NCBI RefSeq assembly: GCF_016881005.1
Contig: NZ_JACOPV010000012.1
Location: 1-64,000, forward strand
Reading direction: 5' to 3'
Length of the DNA stretch: 64,000 bases
Origin: Pseudomonas arcuscaelestis
Lineage (GTDB): Bacteria; Pseudomonadota; Gammaproteobacteria; Pseudomonadales; Pseudomonadaceae
This document shows, piece after piece, positions 53,564 through 62,286 of this stretch. The first letter of the stretch is position 1; each line of letters starts with the position of its first letter. The notes below the pieces were generated by a model. That model was not told where the DNA came from. It ran no database searches and saw nothing but the letters and a program-made list of their open reading frames with translations. The position numbers and the translations under genes are program-made.

Positions 53564-54091
53564 GTGAAAGGACGCGCTCTGGTTGTACTGCTCGGATTGG
53601 TCATTGCCAACAGCAGCGCCGCCGCTCAATTTATGGTTGAAGTCAAAGTTCAGGTACAGCGCGGTTGCGTGCTTGTGCATCAGCCACGTGAGGCCGGGGC
53701 CCAAGCGCTGGGCGTTCTGGATTTTGGCGTTACCGCGCGGCTGGACGATCCCTCCGGCCCCAGGACCAGCTATTTACACAACCAGCGTCCACCGCGGCTT
53801 GAGTGCAATCCGCACACCAGTTATCAGTTGCAGGTTGATGCTGGCCAGCACGGCGGCAGCGGCGAAGTGCGCTACTTGGCCAGCGCCCAACCGTCGGCGC
53901 AACCGATTCCCTATCGCTTGTATCAGGATGCAGCCTGGCGCGTACCGCTGCCGGTCAATGTGATACAGCATGCACGCGTGCCCTCCAGTGGCTCGGTGGA
54001 ACTTCCGCTGTATGCACGTATCGACAGCTTGACCCAGGTGCCAGCCGTCGGTAGCTATTCGGACCTGCTCAAGGTGACCGTGACCTGGTGA
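53564..54091 (+). CDS. Spore coat U (SCPU) domain fimbrial subunit 1
   Basis: 175 residues from a GTG at 53564, chosen because AAAGGA (53551-53556) fits it and it starts directly with the signal peptide ('VKGRALVVLLGLVI', cleaved after AAA); an ATG at 53537 would add nine residues. The mature part has the SCPU pattern: 'GCVLV' Cys near its start, a middle Cys in 'PRLECNP' and the end 'GSYSDLLKVTVTW' (donor-strand region). It is the first of four subunits in an archaic chaperone-usher operon like CupE/Csu. Confidence 0.82.
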   Translation: MKGRALVVLLGLVIANSSAAAQFMVEVKVQVQRGCVLVHQPREAGAQALGVLDFGVTARLDDPSGPRTSYLHNQRPPRLECNPHTSYQLQVDAGQHGGSGEVRYLASAQPSAQPIPYRLYQDAAWRVPLPVNVIQHARVPSSGSVELPLYARIDSLTQVPAVGSYSDLLKVTVTW

Positions 54092-54140
54092 AAGCCCCTG
54101 CATTGACTGGCAAGGGGTGCCTGCTAAAGGAACTGGCAGC

Positions 54141-54671
54141 ATGAAGAAAGTTCTGTTGTTGAGTATTGGCCCGTTGCTACTGGTGAGTCCTGACGCTTTC
54201 GCGGGGACGAGCGGGCACATCCAGGCGCGTCTGGTTATCAGCGCTGCCTGCCAGATCAGTGGTGATCCCAGGGGTGGTGTCGGCAACCCTGGCGCCGGTG
54301 TTCTGGATTTCGGCAGCCAGGGTCCGAGCTGGACCGGACCGCTGCTTTCGCACGTGGACGAAGAAGCCTCCAACGACAGCCTGATGGTGCGCTGCAATCC
54401 TTCCGTGCGCGCCTTCACCGTCAGTATCAATGGCGGCACTCACGGGGACGGTGGCAACCGGCGCTTGAGCAATGGCCGCGAGCTGATTGCCTATCAGTTG
54501 TCGGCCGACGCTTCCGGCAATGCTCACTATGGCATCGGCCAGCAACTCAATTTTTCCATTAACAGTACGGCGCAGATCCCCATACCGATTTACGGCGTGC
54601 TGGTAGCTCACCCGCAATCCCTGCCGGCCGGTATTTATCGCGACACGTTGATGGTGACCCTGGACTGGTAA
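54141..54671 (+). CDS. SCPU domain fimbrial subunit 2
   Basis: 176 residues from the ATG at 54141 (AAGGA upstream). Signal peptide 'KKVLLLSIGPLLLVSPDAFA', then 'ISAACQISGDP', 'GVLDFGSQGP', 'LMVRCNPSVRAFTVSINGG' and the end 'AGIYRDTLMVTLDW', all SCPU hallmarks with the paired Cys. It is exported to the periplasm, folded by the CsuC-like chaperone and assembled through the usher. Operon spacing to its neighbours is under 50 bases. Confidence 0.83.
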   Translation: MKKVLLLSIGPLLLVSPDAFAGTSGHIQARLVISAACQISGDPRGGVGNPGAGVLDFGSQGPSWTGPLLSHVDEEASNDSLMVRCNPSVRAFTVSINGGTHGDGGNRRLSNGRELIAYQLSADASGNAHYGIGQQLNFSINSTAQIPIPIYGVLVAHPQSLPAGIYRDTLMVTLDW

Positions 54672-54688
54672 CACACAAGGAGTGACTC

Positions 54689-55219
54689 ATGCAGCCGTAC
54701 ATTTCTCGCTTTATCTTCGCAGGCGTCGGCCTGGCACTGTGCGTACAGGCCAATGCGGCGAGCATCACCGGACAAATCAATGCCACGCTTACCTTGACGG
54801 CGAGCTGTCTGGTCAACGGCAATACGGGTAGCACCGGGGTGGACTTCGGTGCATTGGATTTTGGCACCACCGATGCGTTGTTCACCGAAGTCGCAGGGCA
54901 AGTACTGGGAGCAGGTGGGGCCATGAGCATCCTCTGCTCCAGCGGTACGGTACCCGTGGTTAAAGTCGGCACTGGCATAAACGATGGCCAGTCACCCGGT
55001 GGTACTCGATCCTTGGCGGATGGGGCAGGCAACTTTGTGCCCTACGACTTCTATACCGACTCCGGTCACTCCCAGCTTCTAGCGATAAACGGCACCATTA
55101 CCCTGGCAACCAGCACCGGTGTGGCGCAGACGGTCAACCTCTATGGTTTGGCCAAGGGCAAAGCCGGTCTACCCGCCGGGGCCTATACCGACACGGTGAG
55201 CGTCGAGTTGAGTTTCTGA
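54689..55219 (+). CDS. SCPU domain fimbrial subunit 3, candidate major pilin
   Basis: 176 residues; AAGGAGTGACTC precedes the ATG. The signal peptide ends 'CVQANAAS'; the mature part 'ITGQINATLTLTASCLVNG', 'GALDFGTTDALFTEV' and 'AGAYTDTVSVELSF' is the SCPU form closest to CsuA/B- or CupE1-type major subunits. It is low in bulky residues and Ala/Gly/Thr-rich, as expected for a shaft pilin. It has the best ribosome binding site of the four, suggesting the highest expression. Confidence 0.82.
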   Translation: MQPYISRFIFAGVGLALCVQANAASITGQINATLTLTASCLVNGNTGSTGVDFGALDFGTTDALFTEVAGQVLGAGGAMSILCSSGTVPVVKVGTGINDGQSPGGTRSLADGAGNFVPYDFYTDSGHSQLLAINGTITLATSTGVAQTVNLYGLAKGKAGLPAGAYTDTVSVELSF

Positions 55220-55222
55220 CCC

Positions 55223-55726
55223 GTGCCGCGCACGTTTTGCGCGCTGCTGGGGCTGGCTGTGTGGGGCGCGCCGGCAACGTTGCCGGCGGCGACCACCAGC
55301 ACGTTTCAAGTGAGCGCCCAAGTAGTTGCCGGGTGCTTGGTAGTTGGCGGCGCGAGCAACTATGGCGAGCTCAATTTCGGCACCTTTTCAGCACTTGCCG
55401 GCGGCGCCCCCACTACAGCGCTCAGTGCCGCATCCGTGTCCCTGCAATGCACGCCGGGGGTCACATTGCGCATGAGCGTCGATGCGGGGCGCAATCCGGG
55501 CAGCGGCAGCCGCAATCTCAAGCGCAACGCCGGCAGCCAATTGTTGGCGTATCAATTGTTCAGCGATGCCGGTTTCAGTCAGCCGCTGGGCATCGACCAG
55601 ATCGTCGCTGTGAATTACAGCGACGCCAACGCTATCAAGTTACCGGTCTATGCCCGGGCACAGCTGACCGGCAAGCTGCCGGCCGGCAGTTACACCGATG
55701 TGGTGCAGGTGGTGCTGACCTGGTGA
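55223..55726 (+). CDS. SCPU domain fimbrial subunit 4
   Basis: 167 residues from a GTG three bases after the previous stop, so likely translationally coupled. Signal peptide 'CALLGLAVWGAPATLPAA', then 'SAQVVAGCLVVGGASNYGEL', 'LQCTPGVTLRMSVDAGRN' and the end 'AGSYTDVVQVVLTW' of SCPU pilins. It probably acts as a minor or adaptor subunit. Which of the four matches CsuA, CsuB or CsuA/B cannot be settled by eye. Confidence 0.82.
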   Translation: MPRTFCALLGLAVWGAPATLPAATTSTFQVSAQVVAGCLVVGGASNYGELNFGTFSALAGGAPTTALSAASVSLQCTPGVTLRMSVDAGRNPGSGSRNLKRNAGSQLLAYQLFSDAGFSQPLGIDQIVAVNYSDANAIKLPVYARAQLTGKLPAGSYTDVVQVVLTW

Positions 55727-55767
55727 GAGGACTTGCCAGGTGTGTTCGACAACCAAGGAGAGTGTGA

Positions 55768-56559
55768 ATGAGGGCATGTGTTGGCAATTCGCGCCGGATG
55801 ATCAAGTGGCTTGGTTGTGCGCTGATCATGCTGGCGGGGGCGCCGTTGCAGGCGGCCACATCGGTGCTGATCTGGCCGATCGATCCTGTGCTTGAGGCCG
55901 ACCAGAAGGCCGGTGCGCTGTGGCTGGAAAATCGCGGCACCACAGCGGCAAATCTGCAGGTAAGGGTGTTCGCCTGGCGCCAGGGTGATTATGACGATCA
56001 ATACCAGGCCCAGCGCGAGATCATCGGCAGCCCGCCGGTGGCAACGATCGCGCCGGGACAAAAACAGTTGATCCGTCTGACCCGCACCGGCCCCTCTGCG
56101 GTAGGCCAGGAACAAGCTTACCGGATCATCATCGACGAAATTCCTCCGGCCTGGTCCGAGAACACACCTGCGGACAAACCACAGGCGGCTATCCGCTTTC
56201 AGATGCGCTACTCGGTGCCGCTGTTCGTCTATGGGCAAGGTCTGTGGGGCAAGACGGATGCCACTGGCCAGCGCGATCCGGCAAGTGTTGGCAAACCGGC
56301 ATTGAGCTGGCGTCAGGTGTCGGTCCAGGGCCGGCCCTACGTGGAAGTACGCAACACCGGGCCGGTGCATGCGCGCCTGACCGATGTGGTGTTACAGCAA
56401 GGTGGGCAGAGCCGTCCGCTGGTCGAAGGTCTGCTCGGCTATGTGTTGCCCGGGGCCAGCATGCGCTGGCCAGTGCCGCAACCGATAACAGCTGCCACGG
56501 TCCTCAAAGGGCGGATCAATGGTCAGGAGCCGGCGCAAACCCTGAGTCAGGGTCAATAA
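55768..56559 (+). CDS. csuC: Periplasmic fimbrial chaperone (CsuC-like)
   Basis: 263 residues; AAGGAGAG precedes the ATG. After a signal peptide ending in 'LQAATS', two Ig-like domains carry the PapD-family motifs: 'VLIWPIDPVLEADQKAGALW', 'GQKQLIRLTRTGPSAVGQEQ' with 'AYRIIIDEIP'. It donates a strand to SCPU subunits and ferries them to the usher. It is located between subunit 4 and the usher gene. Confidence 0.87.
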   Translation: MRACVGNSRRMIKWLGCALIMLAGAPLQAATSVLIWPIDPVLEADQKAGALWLENRGTTAANLQVRVFAWRQGDYDDQYQAQREIIGSPPVATIAPGQKQLIRLTRTGPSAVGQEQAYRIIIDEIPPAWSENTPADKPQAAIRFQMRYSVPLFVYGQGLWGKTDATGQRDPASVGKPALSWRQVSVQGRPYVEVRNTGPVHARLTDVVLQQGGQSRPLVEGLLGYVLPGASMRWPVPQPITAATVLKGRINGQEPAQTLSQGQ

Positions 56560-56621
56560 GTACAAGGTAGTACCGCAGGAGCAGGGCCCAGGGAGGACCC
56601 GGTCATGGTTGGATACGGTGC

Positions 56622-58973
56622 GTGAGTATTTCTGCGGCCTTGGTGCGTCCACTGGCGCTGACGGCCTGTGCGCTGCTGGCGTTGGGCAGCGCGCCGTTGT
56701 TGGCTGGCGAGCTGCCTGCGCCGCCCACCAGCCTGGAAGCGGTTGGCGATGCGCAGTTGTCGTTGGAATTGGTAGTCAACCAAATGAGCAGCCCTGAATT
56801 GGTAGTGGTGCAGCAACGCGCCGGGCGCCTGTACATGGCGTCGGCGGACCTGCAGGCGGCAGGGGTGCAAGTGCCGAGGCTAGCGGAAGGGGACGTGGCG
56901 CTCGACAGCATCAATGGCCTGCATGTCGACTATGACAGTCAGGCGCAGCGCCTGCTGTTGCAAGTACCGCCTGCCTGGTTGCCGCTGCAAACCCTGGGCA
57001 ACCAACAGCTATATCCGCTCAGCGAGGCGCGCAGCAGTTTGGGTGGTGTGTTCAACTACGACCTGTACCTGAACGACACCGATGACGGCGGCACCTACCT
57101 TGCCGCCTGGAATGAACTGCGCCTGTTCGACAGTTGGGGCACCCTGTCGACAACCGGTCAATGGCGCCAGGCGCTGGGCGGCAACCAGTTCGATGACAGC
57201 CAGCAGGGCTTTCGCCGCTACGACACAACCTGGCGTTATACCGATGAGGCGCGCTTGCTGACCCTGGAAATGGGCGACGTCCTCAGCGGCGCGTTGCCCT
57301 GGAGCAGTTCGGTACGTTTGGGGGGCGTCCAGCTGTCGCGAGACTTTGCCGTGCGCCCGGACCTGGTCACCTATCCTCTGCCAGCATTCGCAGGGGAAGC
57401 GGCAGTGCCGTCTTCGCTGGATCTGTTCATCAATGGCTACAAGAGCTCCAGCGCAGAATTGCAACCTGGGCCCTATACGCTTACCAATATTCCCTTCATC
57501 AATGGCGCTGGCGAAGCGGTGGTGGTGACTACCGACGCCCTTGGGCGGCAGGTCTCCACGACCTTGCCGTTCTACGTCACCAGCAGCCTGTTGCAGAAGG
57601 GCCTTGCGGACTTCTCACTGGCTGCTGGCAGCCTGCGTCGCGACTATGCCTTGCGAGACTTCGCCTACGGCCCAGGCGTGAGCGCCGCCAGCTTGCGTTA
57701 TGGCCTGACCGATCGCTTCACGTTGGAAAGCCATGCCGAGGCGGCCGAGTCCCTGGCCTTGGGTGGCGTAGGCGGCAACCTACAGGTCGGCAATTGGGGC
57801 GTGGTCAACGCCGCCGTCAGCCAGAGCCGTTTCGACAGTCGCGGCGGCCAGCAAATAAGCCTGGGCTATCAGTACAACAGCCCGCGTCTGGGCTTCAACT
57901 ATCAACGCTTGCAGCGCCGTGGCGATTACGCCGACCTGTCATTGCTCGACAGCCCTTACACGCGCCTGAGCCAGCGTAGCGAGCAAGTCACCCTGAGCCT
58001 GAACCTCAATCGCTATGGCAGCCTGGGCGCAGGCTATTTCGATGTGCGTGCAGGAGACAACAGCCGCACCCGCCTGCTCAACCTGAGCTGGAGTAAACCG
58101 CTGTGGGGCAACAGCAGCCTGTACCTGTCGGCGAACCGTGAGATCGGCGAGAGCCAATGGGCAGTACAGGCGCAATGGGTGATTCCGTTCGACCTCAACG
58201 GCACCTTGAGCCTGAGCGCTGAGCGTAACGACAACGGCGAGAGTCTGCAGCGGGTCAACTACAGTCGTGCAGTGCCGGGTGAGGGGGGCGTAGGGTTCAA
58301 CCTTGGCTATGCCGGCGGCGACCAAGAGGCCTATCGCCAGGCTGACCTGACCTGGCGCTTGCAGTCTGTTCAGTTGCAGGTGGGGGCTTACGGCAATGCT
58401 GCTGACACCACGCGCTGGGCCGATGCCAGCGGTTCGCTGGTGTGGATGGACTCGGGTGTGTTTGCCGCCAATCGCATCGACGACGCGTTCGTTGTGGTCA
58501 GCACCGATGGCTTTGCCGATGTACCGGTACGCTACGAGAACCAGCTGGTGGGGCGCACCGACAGCCAGGGACATTTGCTCGTGCCCTGGAGCAGCGGCTA
58601 TTACCGGGGCAAGTATGAAATCGACCCGATGGAGCTGCCCAGCACCGTGCAGGTGGCCCAGGTCGAGCAACGTGTCGCGGTTCGCCGTGGAGCAGGTTAC
58701 TTGCTCGAATTTCCCATGCAGCATGTCGTAGCGGCCAGTATTCATCTGGTCGATAGCGCGCAGTTGGATCTGCCTTTGGGCAGCCAGGTGCTGCACGAGC
58801 AGAGCGGTGCGCGTACGGTCGTCGGTTGGGATGGGTTGGTGTACCTGGAGGGGCTTGCCGAACACAACAGCCTGGTGGTCGAGCGCAGTGCGGGCGGCAG
58901 CTGCCGCGTCCACTTCATGCTCGACAATGATCAGGCCCAGGTGCCGTTGATTGGGCCGCTGGTGTGTCGGTGA
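56622..58973 (+). CDS. csuD: Outer-membrane fimbrial usher (CsuD-like)
   Basis: 783 residues from a GTG at 56622. After a signal peptide, an N-terminal periplasmic domain leads into a long beta-barrel with the plug region 'SSLDLFINGYKSS', and the C-terminus is 'GSCRVHFMLDNDQAQVPLIG' plus a final Cys. At about 780 residues it is of the shorter archaic (sigma) usher type. It forms the outer-membrane pore through which SCPU subunits are assembled. Its last bases overlap the tip gene start. Confidence 0.88.
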   Translation: MSISAALVRPLALTACALLALGSAPLLAGELPAPPTSLEAVGDAQLSLELVVNQMSSPELVVVQQRAGRLYMASADLQAAGVQVPRLAEGDVALDSINGLHVDYDSQAQRLLLQVPPAWLPLQTLGNQQLYPLSEARSSLGGVFNYDLYLNDTDDGGTYLAAWNELRLFDSWGTLSTTGQWRQALGGNQFDDSQQGFRRYDTTWRYTDEARLLTLEMGDVLSGALPWSSSVRLGGVQLSRDFAVRPDLVTYPLPAFAGEAAVPSSLDLFINGYKSSSAELQPGPYTLTNIPFINGAGEAVVVTTDALGRQVSTTLPFYVTSSLLQKGLADFSLAAGSLRRDYALRDFAYGPGVSAASLRYGLTDRFTLESHAEAAESLALGGVGGNLQVGNWGVVNAAVSQSRFDSRGGQQISLGYQYNSPRLGFNYQRLQRRGDYADLSLLDSPYTRLSQRSEQVTLSLNLNRYGSLGAGYFDVRAGDNSRTRLLNLSWSKPLWGNSSLYLSANREIGESQWAVQAQWVIPFDLNGTLSLSAERNDNGESLQRVNYSRAVPGEGGVGFNLGYAGGDQEAYRQADLTWRLQSVQLQVGAYGNAADTTRWADASGSLVWMDSGVFAANRIDDAFVVVSTDGFADVPVRYENQLVGRTDSQGHLLVPWSSGYYRGKYEIDPMELPSTVQVAQVEQRVAVRRGAGYLLEFPMQHVVAASIHLVDSAQLDLPLGSQVLHEQSGARTVVGWDGLVYLEGLAEHNSLVVERSAGGSCRVHFMLDNDQAQVPLIGPLVCR

Positions 58974-59935
58974 GGTATCTATTGGCGACGCTGGCCTTGC
59001 TGGCCAGTGCCCAGGCGCACGCCTTGTGTTCGGTGGTAGCCACCAGCCCTGCGGACTTTGGCACGGTCAACTCGACGTTGGTGCGTAGCGCGATCCAATC
59101 GGCATCGACCATTAATGCAGGCTTGCAGTGCACCGGCTCGTTGTTGAGTCTGTTAGCGACCAACGACCATTTCTATGCCAAGTTCACCCCGACTGCAGGC
59201 ACCACTGGTCTGGTGGGGCCAACGGGTGATGTCATCAGGTACACCTTGTATGCCAATAACACCACCAACTACGCCATCACCCGTGGCCAGGCCTATGATT
59301 TTGCGCGCAATGGCATTATCGATGCCCTTGGCTTGCTCAACGGTACGGTGCCCAAAAGCGTGCCGATCTATCTGAAAACCCAGATCGGCAGCAATGTCGC
59401 CGCAGGCCTCTATCAGGAAACCCTCACGGTGGAGTGGAACATAAACTATTGCTATGGCATCGGCGCGCTCGGTGTGTGCCTTGGCCGGCAGACGTTCACA
59501 CAGTCAACCAGCCTGACGGTCAAGCTGACAGTCAGTAACGATTGCCAGATCACCACCCCTCCCGTGAGCTTCGGCAGTGCGCCAGTAATCAGCGGCTTTT
59601 CCGCGGTCAACCAGAGCGTCAATTTGTCCTGCACCAAGGGCAGTAGTTATACCGTGGGCCTGGGGGAAGGGCAGAACGCGGCAGATGGGCGACGACGGAT
59701 GAAATCTGCTGCCAGTAACTATTTGGCCTACGACATTTTCAAGAGCGCCGGCACTCAGCGCTGGGGCTCGCTTACCACAGCGCGCCGGGCCAGCAGCGAC
59801 GCCGACATCAACCCGGGGGCTGGCACCGGTACGGGCAGTCAGATTTTCAACTACAACGCGAAAATCTATCCCGACCAGACCACGCCACCTGCAGGCACTT
59901 ACCTGGATAACGTGATCCTCGATGTGCAGTTCTGA
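58964..59935 (+). CDS. csuE: Tip adhesin with two SCPU domains (CsuE-like)
   Basis: 323 residues from a GTG at 58964 or 58970, overlapping the usher's end by up to 10 bases. The signal peptide 'RYLLATLALLASAQAHA' leads to two SCPU-like domains, about 20-165 and 180-323 ('CQITTPPVSFGSAPV', 'NLSCTKGSSYTVGLGEGQNA'). The last ends 'AGTYLDNVILDVQF'. The two-domain length, about twice the pilins, and the operon-end position fit CsuE/CupE6 tip adhesins that bind abiotic or host surfaces. Confidence 0.86.
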   Translation: MSVRYLLATLALLASAQAHALCSVVATSPADFGTVNSTLVRSAIQSASTINAGLQCTGSLLSLLATNDHFYAKFTPTAGTTGLVGPTGDVIRYTLYANNTTNYAITRGQAYDFARNGIIDALGLLNGTVPKSVPIYLKTQIGSNVAAGLYQETLTVEWNINYCYGIGALGVCLGRQTFTQSTSLTVKLTVSNDCQITTPPVSFGSAPVISGFSAVNQSVNLSCTKGSSYTVGLGEGQNAADGRRRMKSAASNYLAYDIFKSAGTQRWGSLTTARRASSDADINPGAGTGTGSQIFNYNAKIYPDQTTPPAGTYLDNVILDVQF

Positions 59936-60031
59936 ACATCGATCTGCTCCGTATAATTCCCCAAAACCTGAATCTGTAACTCAGTACACCCCAGCGCGCA
60001 TAGTGACGGCCTCCGTGATGAGGTCCGAACC

Positions 60032-61714
60032 ATGTATCAATATGACGAGTATGACCGTGCGCTGGTGTTCGAGCGCGTGGCGCAGTTTCGCGACCAGGTG
60101 CAGCGTTTCATGAGCGGCGAACTGAGTGAAGAAGAGTTCCTGCCACTGCGCCTGCAAAATGGCCTGTACATGCAAAAGCATGCCTACATGCTGCGCGTAG
60201 CCATTCCCTATGGCACCCTCGGCGCCCGCCAACTGCGCACCCTGGCGCAGATTGCCCGCGACTATGATCGCGGCTACGGCCATTTCACCACCCGCCAGAA
60301 CATTCAGTTCAACTGGATTGAGCTGGCTCAGGTACCTGACATACTCCAGCGCCTGGCTGAAGTCGAAATGCATGCCATTCAGACCTCCGGCAACTGCGTG
60401 CGCAATATCACCACCGAGGCGTTCGCAGGTGTCGCAGCCGATGAATTGCTCGACCCTCGGCCGTTGGCCGAAATCCTGCGCCAGTGGTCGACCATCAATC
60501 CCGAATTCCTGTTCTTGCCGCGCAAGTTCAAAATCGCCATCTGTTCGGCCCATGAAGACCGTGCAGCCATCATGATGCATGACATCGGCCTGTACCTGTA
60601 CCGCGATGGCCGAGGTCAGATGAGCTTGCGCGTTAGGGTTGGAGGCGGCCTGGGGCGCACACCGATTCTTAGCCTGCAGATTCGCGAAGGGCTACCTTGG
60701 CAGCATCTGTTGTCCTATGTCGAGGCGATTCTGCGTGTGTACAACCGGCACGGCCGCCGTGACAACAAGTACAAGGCGCGGATCAAGATTCTGGTCAAGG
60801 CCCTCGGCATCGAGGCGTTTGCCAAGGAAGTGGAGGAGGAGTGGCAACACATCAAGGAAGGCCCGGCGCAGCTCACCGAAGATGAGTACCAGCGGGTAGC
60901 GGCGGCCTTCGAGCCACCGGCCTACGCCAGCGTGGCCGATAACGACCTCAAGTACCAGACTCACCTGGCCCAGGACAGCGCCTTCGCGCGCTGGGTTTCC
61001 TGCTGCGTCAAACCGCACAAAGTGCCGGGTTACGCCAGTGTGGTGCTGTCGACCAAGCCCGGCGCAGTGTCGCCGCCGGGAGACTTGACGGCAGCGCAGA
61101 TGGAGGCGGTGGCCGATTGGTCCGAACAGTTCGGCTTCGGTGAAATCCGCATCGCTCACGAACAGAACCTGATTCTGCCAGACGTGCGCAAGCAAGACCT
61201 GCACGCACTCTGGCGGCTGGCCTGTGAGCGTGAACTGGGCACTGCCAACATCGGCATGCTCACCGACATCATTGCCTGCCCCGGCGGTGACTTCTGCGCC
61301 TTGGCCAACGCCAAGTCGATCCCCATCGCGCAGTCGATTCAGCGCTGCTTCGAAGACTTGGACTACCTGCATGACCTGGGAGAGTTGAGCTTGAATATCT
61401 CCGGCTGCATCAATGCCTGCGGCCATCACCATATTGGCAACATTGGCATTCTGGGTGTCGATAAAAACGGCAGCGAGTGGTACCAGGTCACGCTGGGTGG
61501 CGCCCAGGGCAAGAACAGCACTTTAGGCAAGGTAATAGGTCCCTCGTTCAGCGCCGAAGAAATTCCCCGGGTCATCGAGCAGATCATTGCTACGTACTGC
61601 GCCTATCGCGAGCTGGACGAACCCTTTGTCGATACCGTGCGTCGAGTGGGCCTGGAACCGTTCAAGGAGCGGGTCTACGCCAAGCGTGCAGAGGAATTGA
61701 TATGCGTAATGTAA
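60032..61714 (+). CDS. cysI: Sulfite reductase hemoprotein, CysI-type
   Basis: 560 residues; GAGG precedes the ATG. Both halves of the nitrite/sulfite reductase fold are present: 'YDRGYGHFTTRQNIQFNW' in the N-terminal half, and the 4Fe-4S/siroheme cysteines as C416-x5-C422 and C459-x3-C463 ('CPGGDFC' and 'GCINACG'). It reduces sulfite to sulfide in cysteine synthesis. Its length and the DUF934 partner overlapping its end match the Pseudomonas plant-type form that uses ferredoxin rather than CysJ. Confidence 0.9.
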   Translation: MYQYDEYDRALVFERVAQFRDQVQRFMSGELSEEEFLPLRLQNGLYMQKHAYMLRVAIPYGTLGARQLRTLAQIARDYDRGYGHFTTRQNIQFNWIELAQVPDILQRLAEVEMHAIQTSGNCVRNITTEAFAGVAADELLDPRPLAEILRQWSTINPEFLFLPRKFKIAICSAHEDRAAIMMHDIGLYLYRDGRGQMSLRVRVGGGLGRTPILSLQIREGLPWQHLLSYVEAILRVYNRHGRRDNKYKARIKILVKALGIEAFAKEVEEEWQHIKEGPAQLTEDEYQRVAAAFEPPAYASVADNDLKYQTHLAQDSAFARWVSCCVKPHKVPGYASVVLSTKPGAVSPPGDLTAAQMEAVADWSEQFGFGEIRIAHEQNLILPDVRKQDLHALWRLACERELGTANIGMLTDIIACPGGDFCALANAKSIPIAQSIQRCFEDLDYLHDLGELSLNISGCINACGHHHIGNIGILGVDKNGSEWYQVTLGGAQGKNSTLGKVIGPSFSAEEIPRVIEQIIATYCAYRELDEPFVDTVRRVGLEPFKERVYAKRAEELICVM

Positions 61715-62196
61715 TTGCCTTGCGCAATGGCGAGCCGCAGCTTCTGCCCAATGATGACTGGCAGTTGCTGCGCGGCGGTGACATGACTTTGCCTGAAGGC
61801 AGGCTGATTCTGCCGCTCGATGCCTGGCTGGCACGCCAGGCGTTGCAGACCAATAAACAGGATGGGCTGTGGTTGGGGCCGGATGATGAAACCGAGGCGC
61901 TGCGTCCCTGGTTGACGCAGTTGCCACTCATCGCCGTCGATTTCCCCAGCTTTCGTGATGGCCGTGGCTACAGCCAGGCGTACCTGCTGCGCACACGCCT
62001 TGGCTGGAGTGGCGAGCTGCGGGCTATTGGCGATGTGCTACGCGACCAACTGAGCCATATGCGCCAGTGCGGCTTCGACAGCTTCGCGGTACGTGAAGAC
62101 AAGTGCGCAGAGGACGCACTCAAGGGCCTGGCGGGGATGAGCGTGTTGTACGGTCGCTCGGTTATCGAGCCGCGGCCATTGTTCAGGCGGCGCTAG
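61702..62196 (+). CDS. DUF934 protein, CysI partner
   Basis: 164 residues from the ATG at 61702, preceded by GAGGAAT and overlapping the cysI stop by 13 bases. Conserved DUF934 motifs are 'LPLIAVDFPSFRDGRGYSQA' and 'RTRLGWSGELRAIGDVLRDQ'. Known only as a constant partner of the sulfite reductase gene (often named CysX-like or an oxidoreductase accessory) of unclear biochemical role. It ends just before a terminator. Confidence 0.85.
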   Translation: MRNVIALRNGEPQLLPNDDWQLLRGGDMTLPEGRLILPLDAWLARQALQTNKQDGLWLGPDDETEALRPWLTQLPLIAVDFPSFRDGRGYSQAYLLRTRLGWSGELRAIGDVLRDQLSHMRQCGFDSFAVREDKCAEDALKGLAGMSVLYGRSVIEPRPLFRRR

Positions 62197-62250
62197 GGCT
62201 TCGCTAGAACGTGTAGCGATCGGCTTACTTGGTGGGTTGCGCTTCATCGC

Positions 62251-62279
62251 AGGGGCCTATCCTTGAGGGATAGGCCCCT
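62251..62279. terminator. Terminator between the CysI operon and the PiT gene
   Basis: AGGGGCCTATCC (62251-62262) pairs with GGATAGGCCCCT (62268-62279), a perfect 12-bp stem with a 5-base loop followed by TTG. It lies between convergent genes. Confidence 0.75.
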
Positions 62280-62286
62280 TGAAGAC

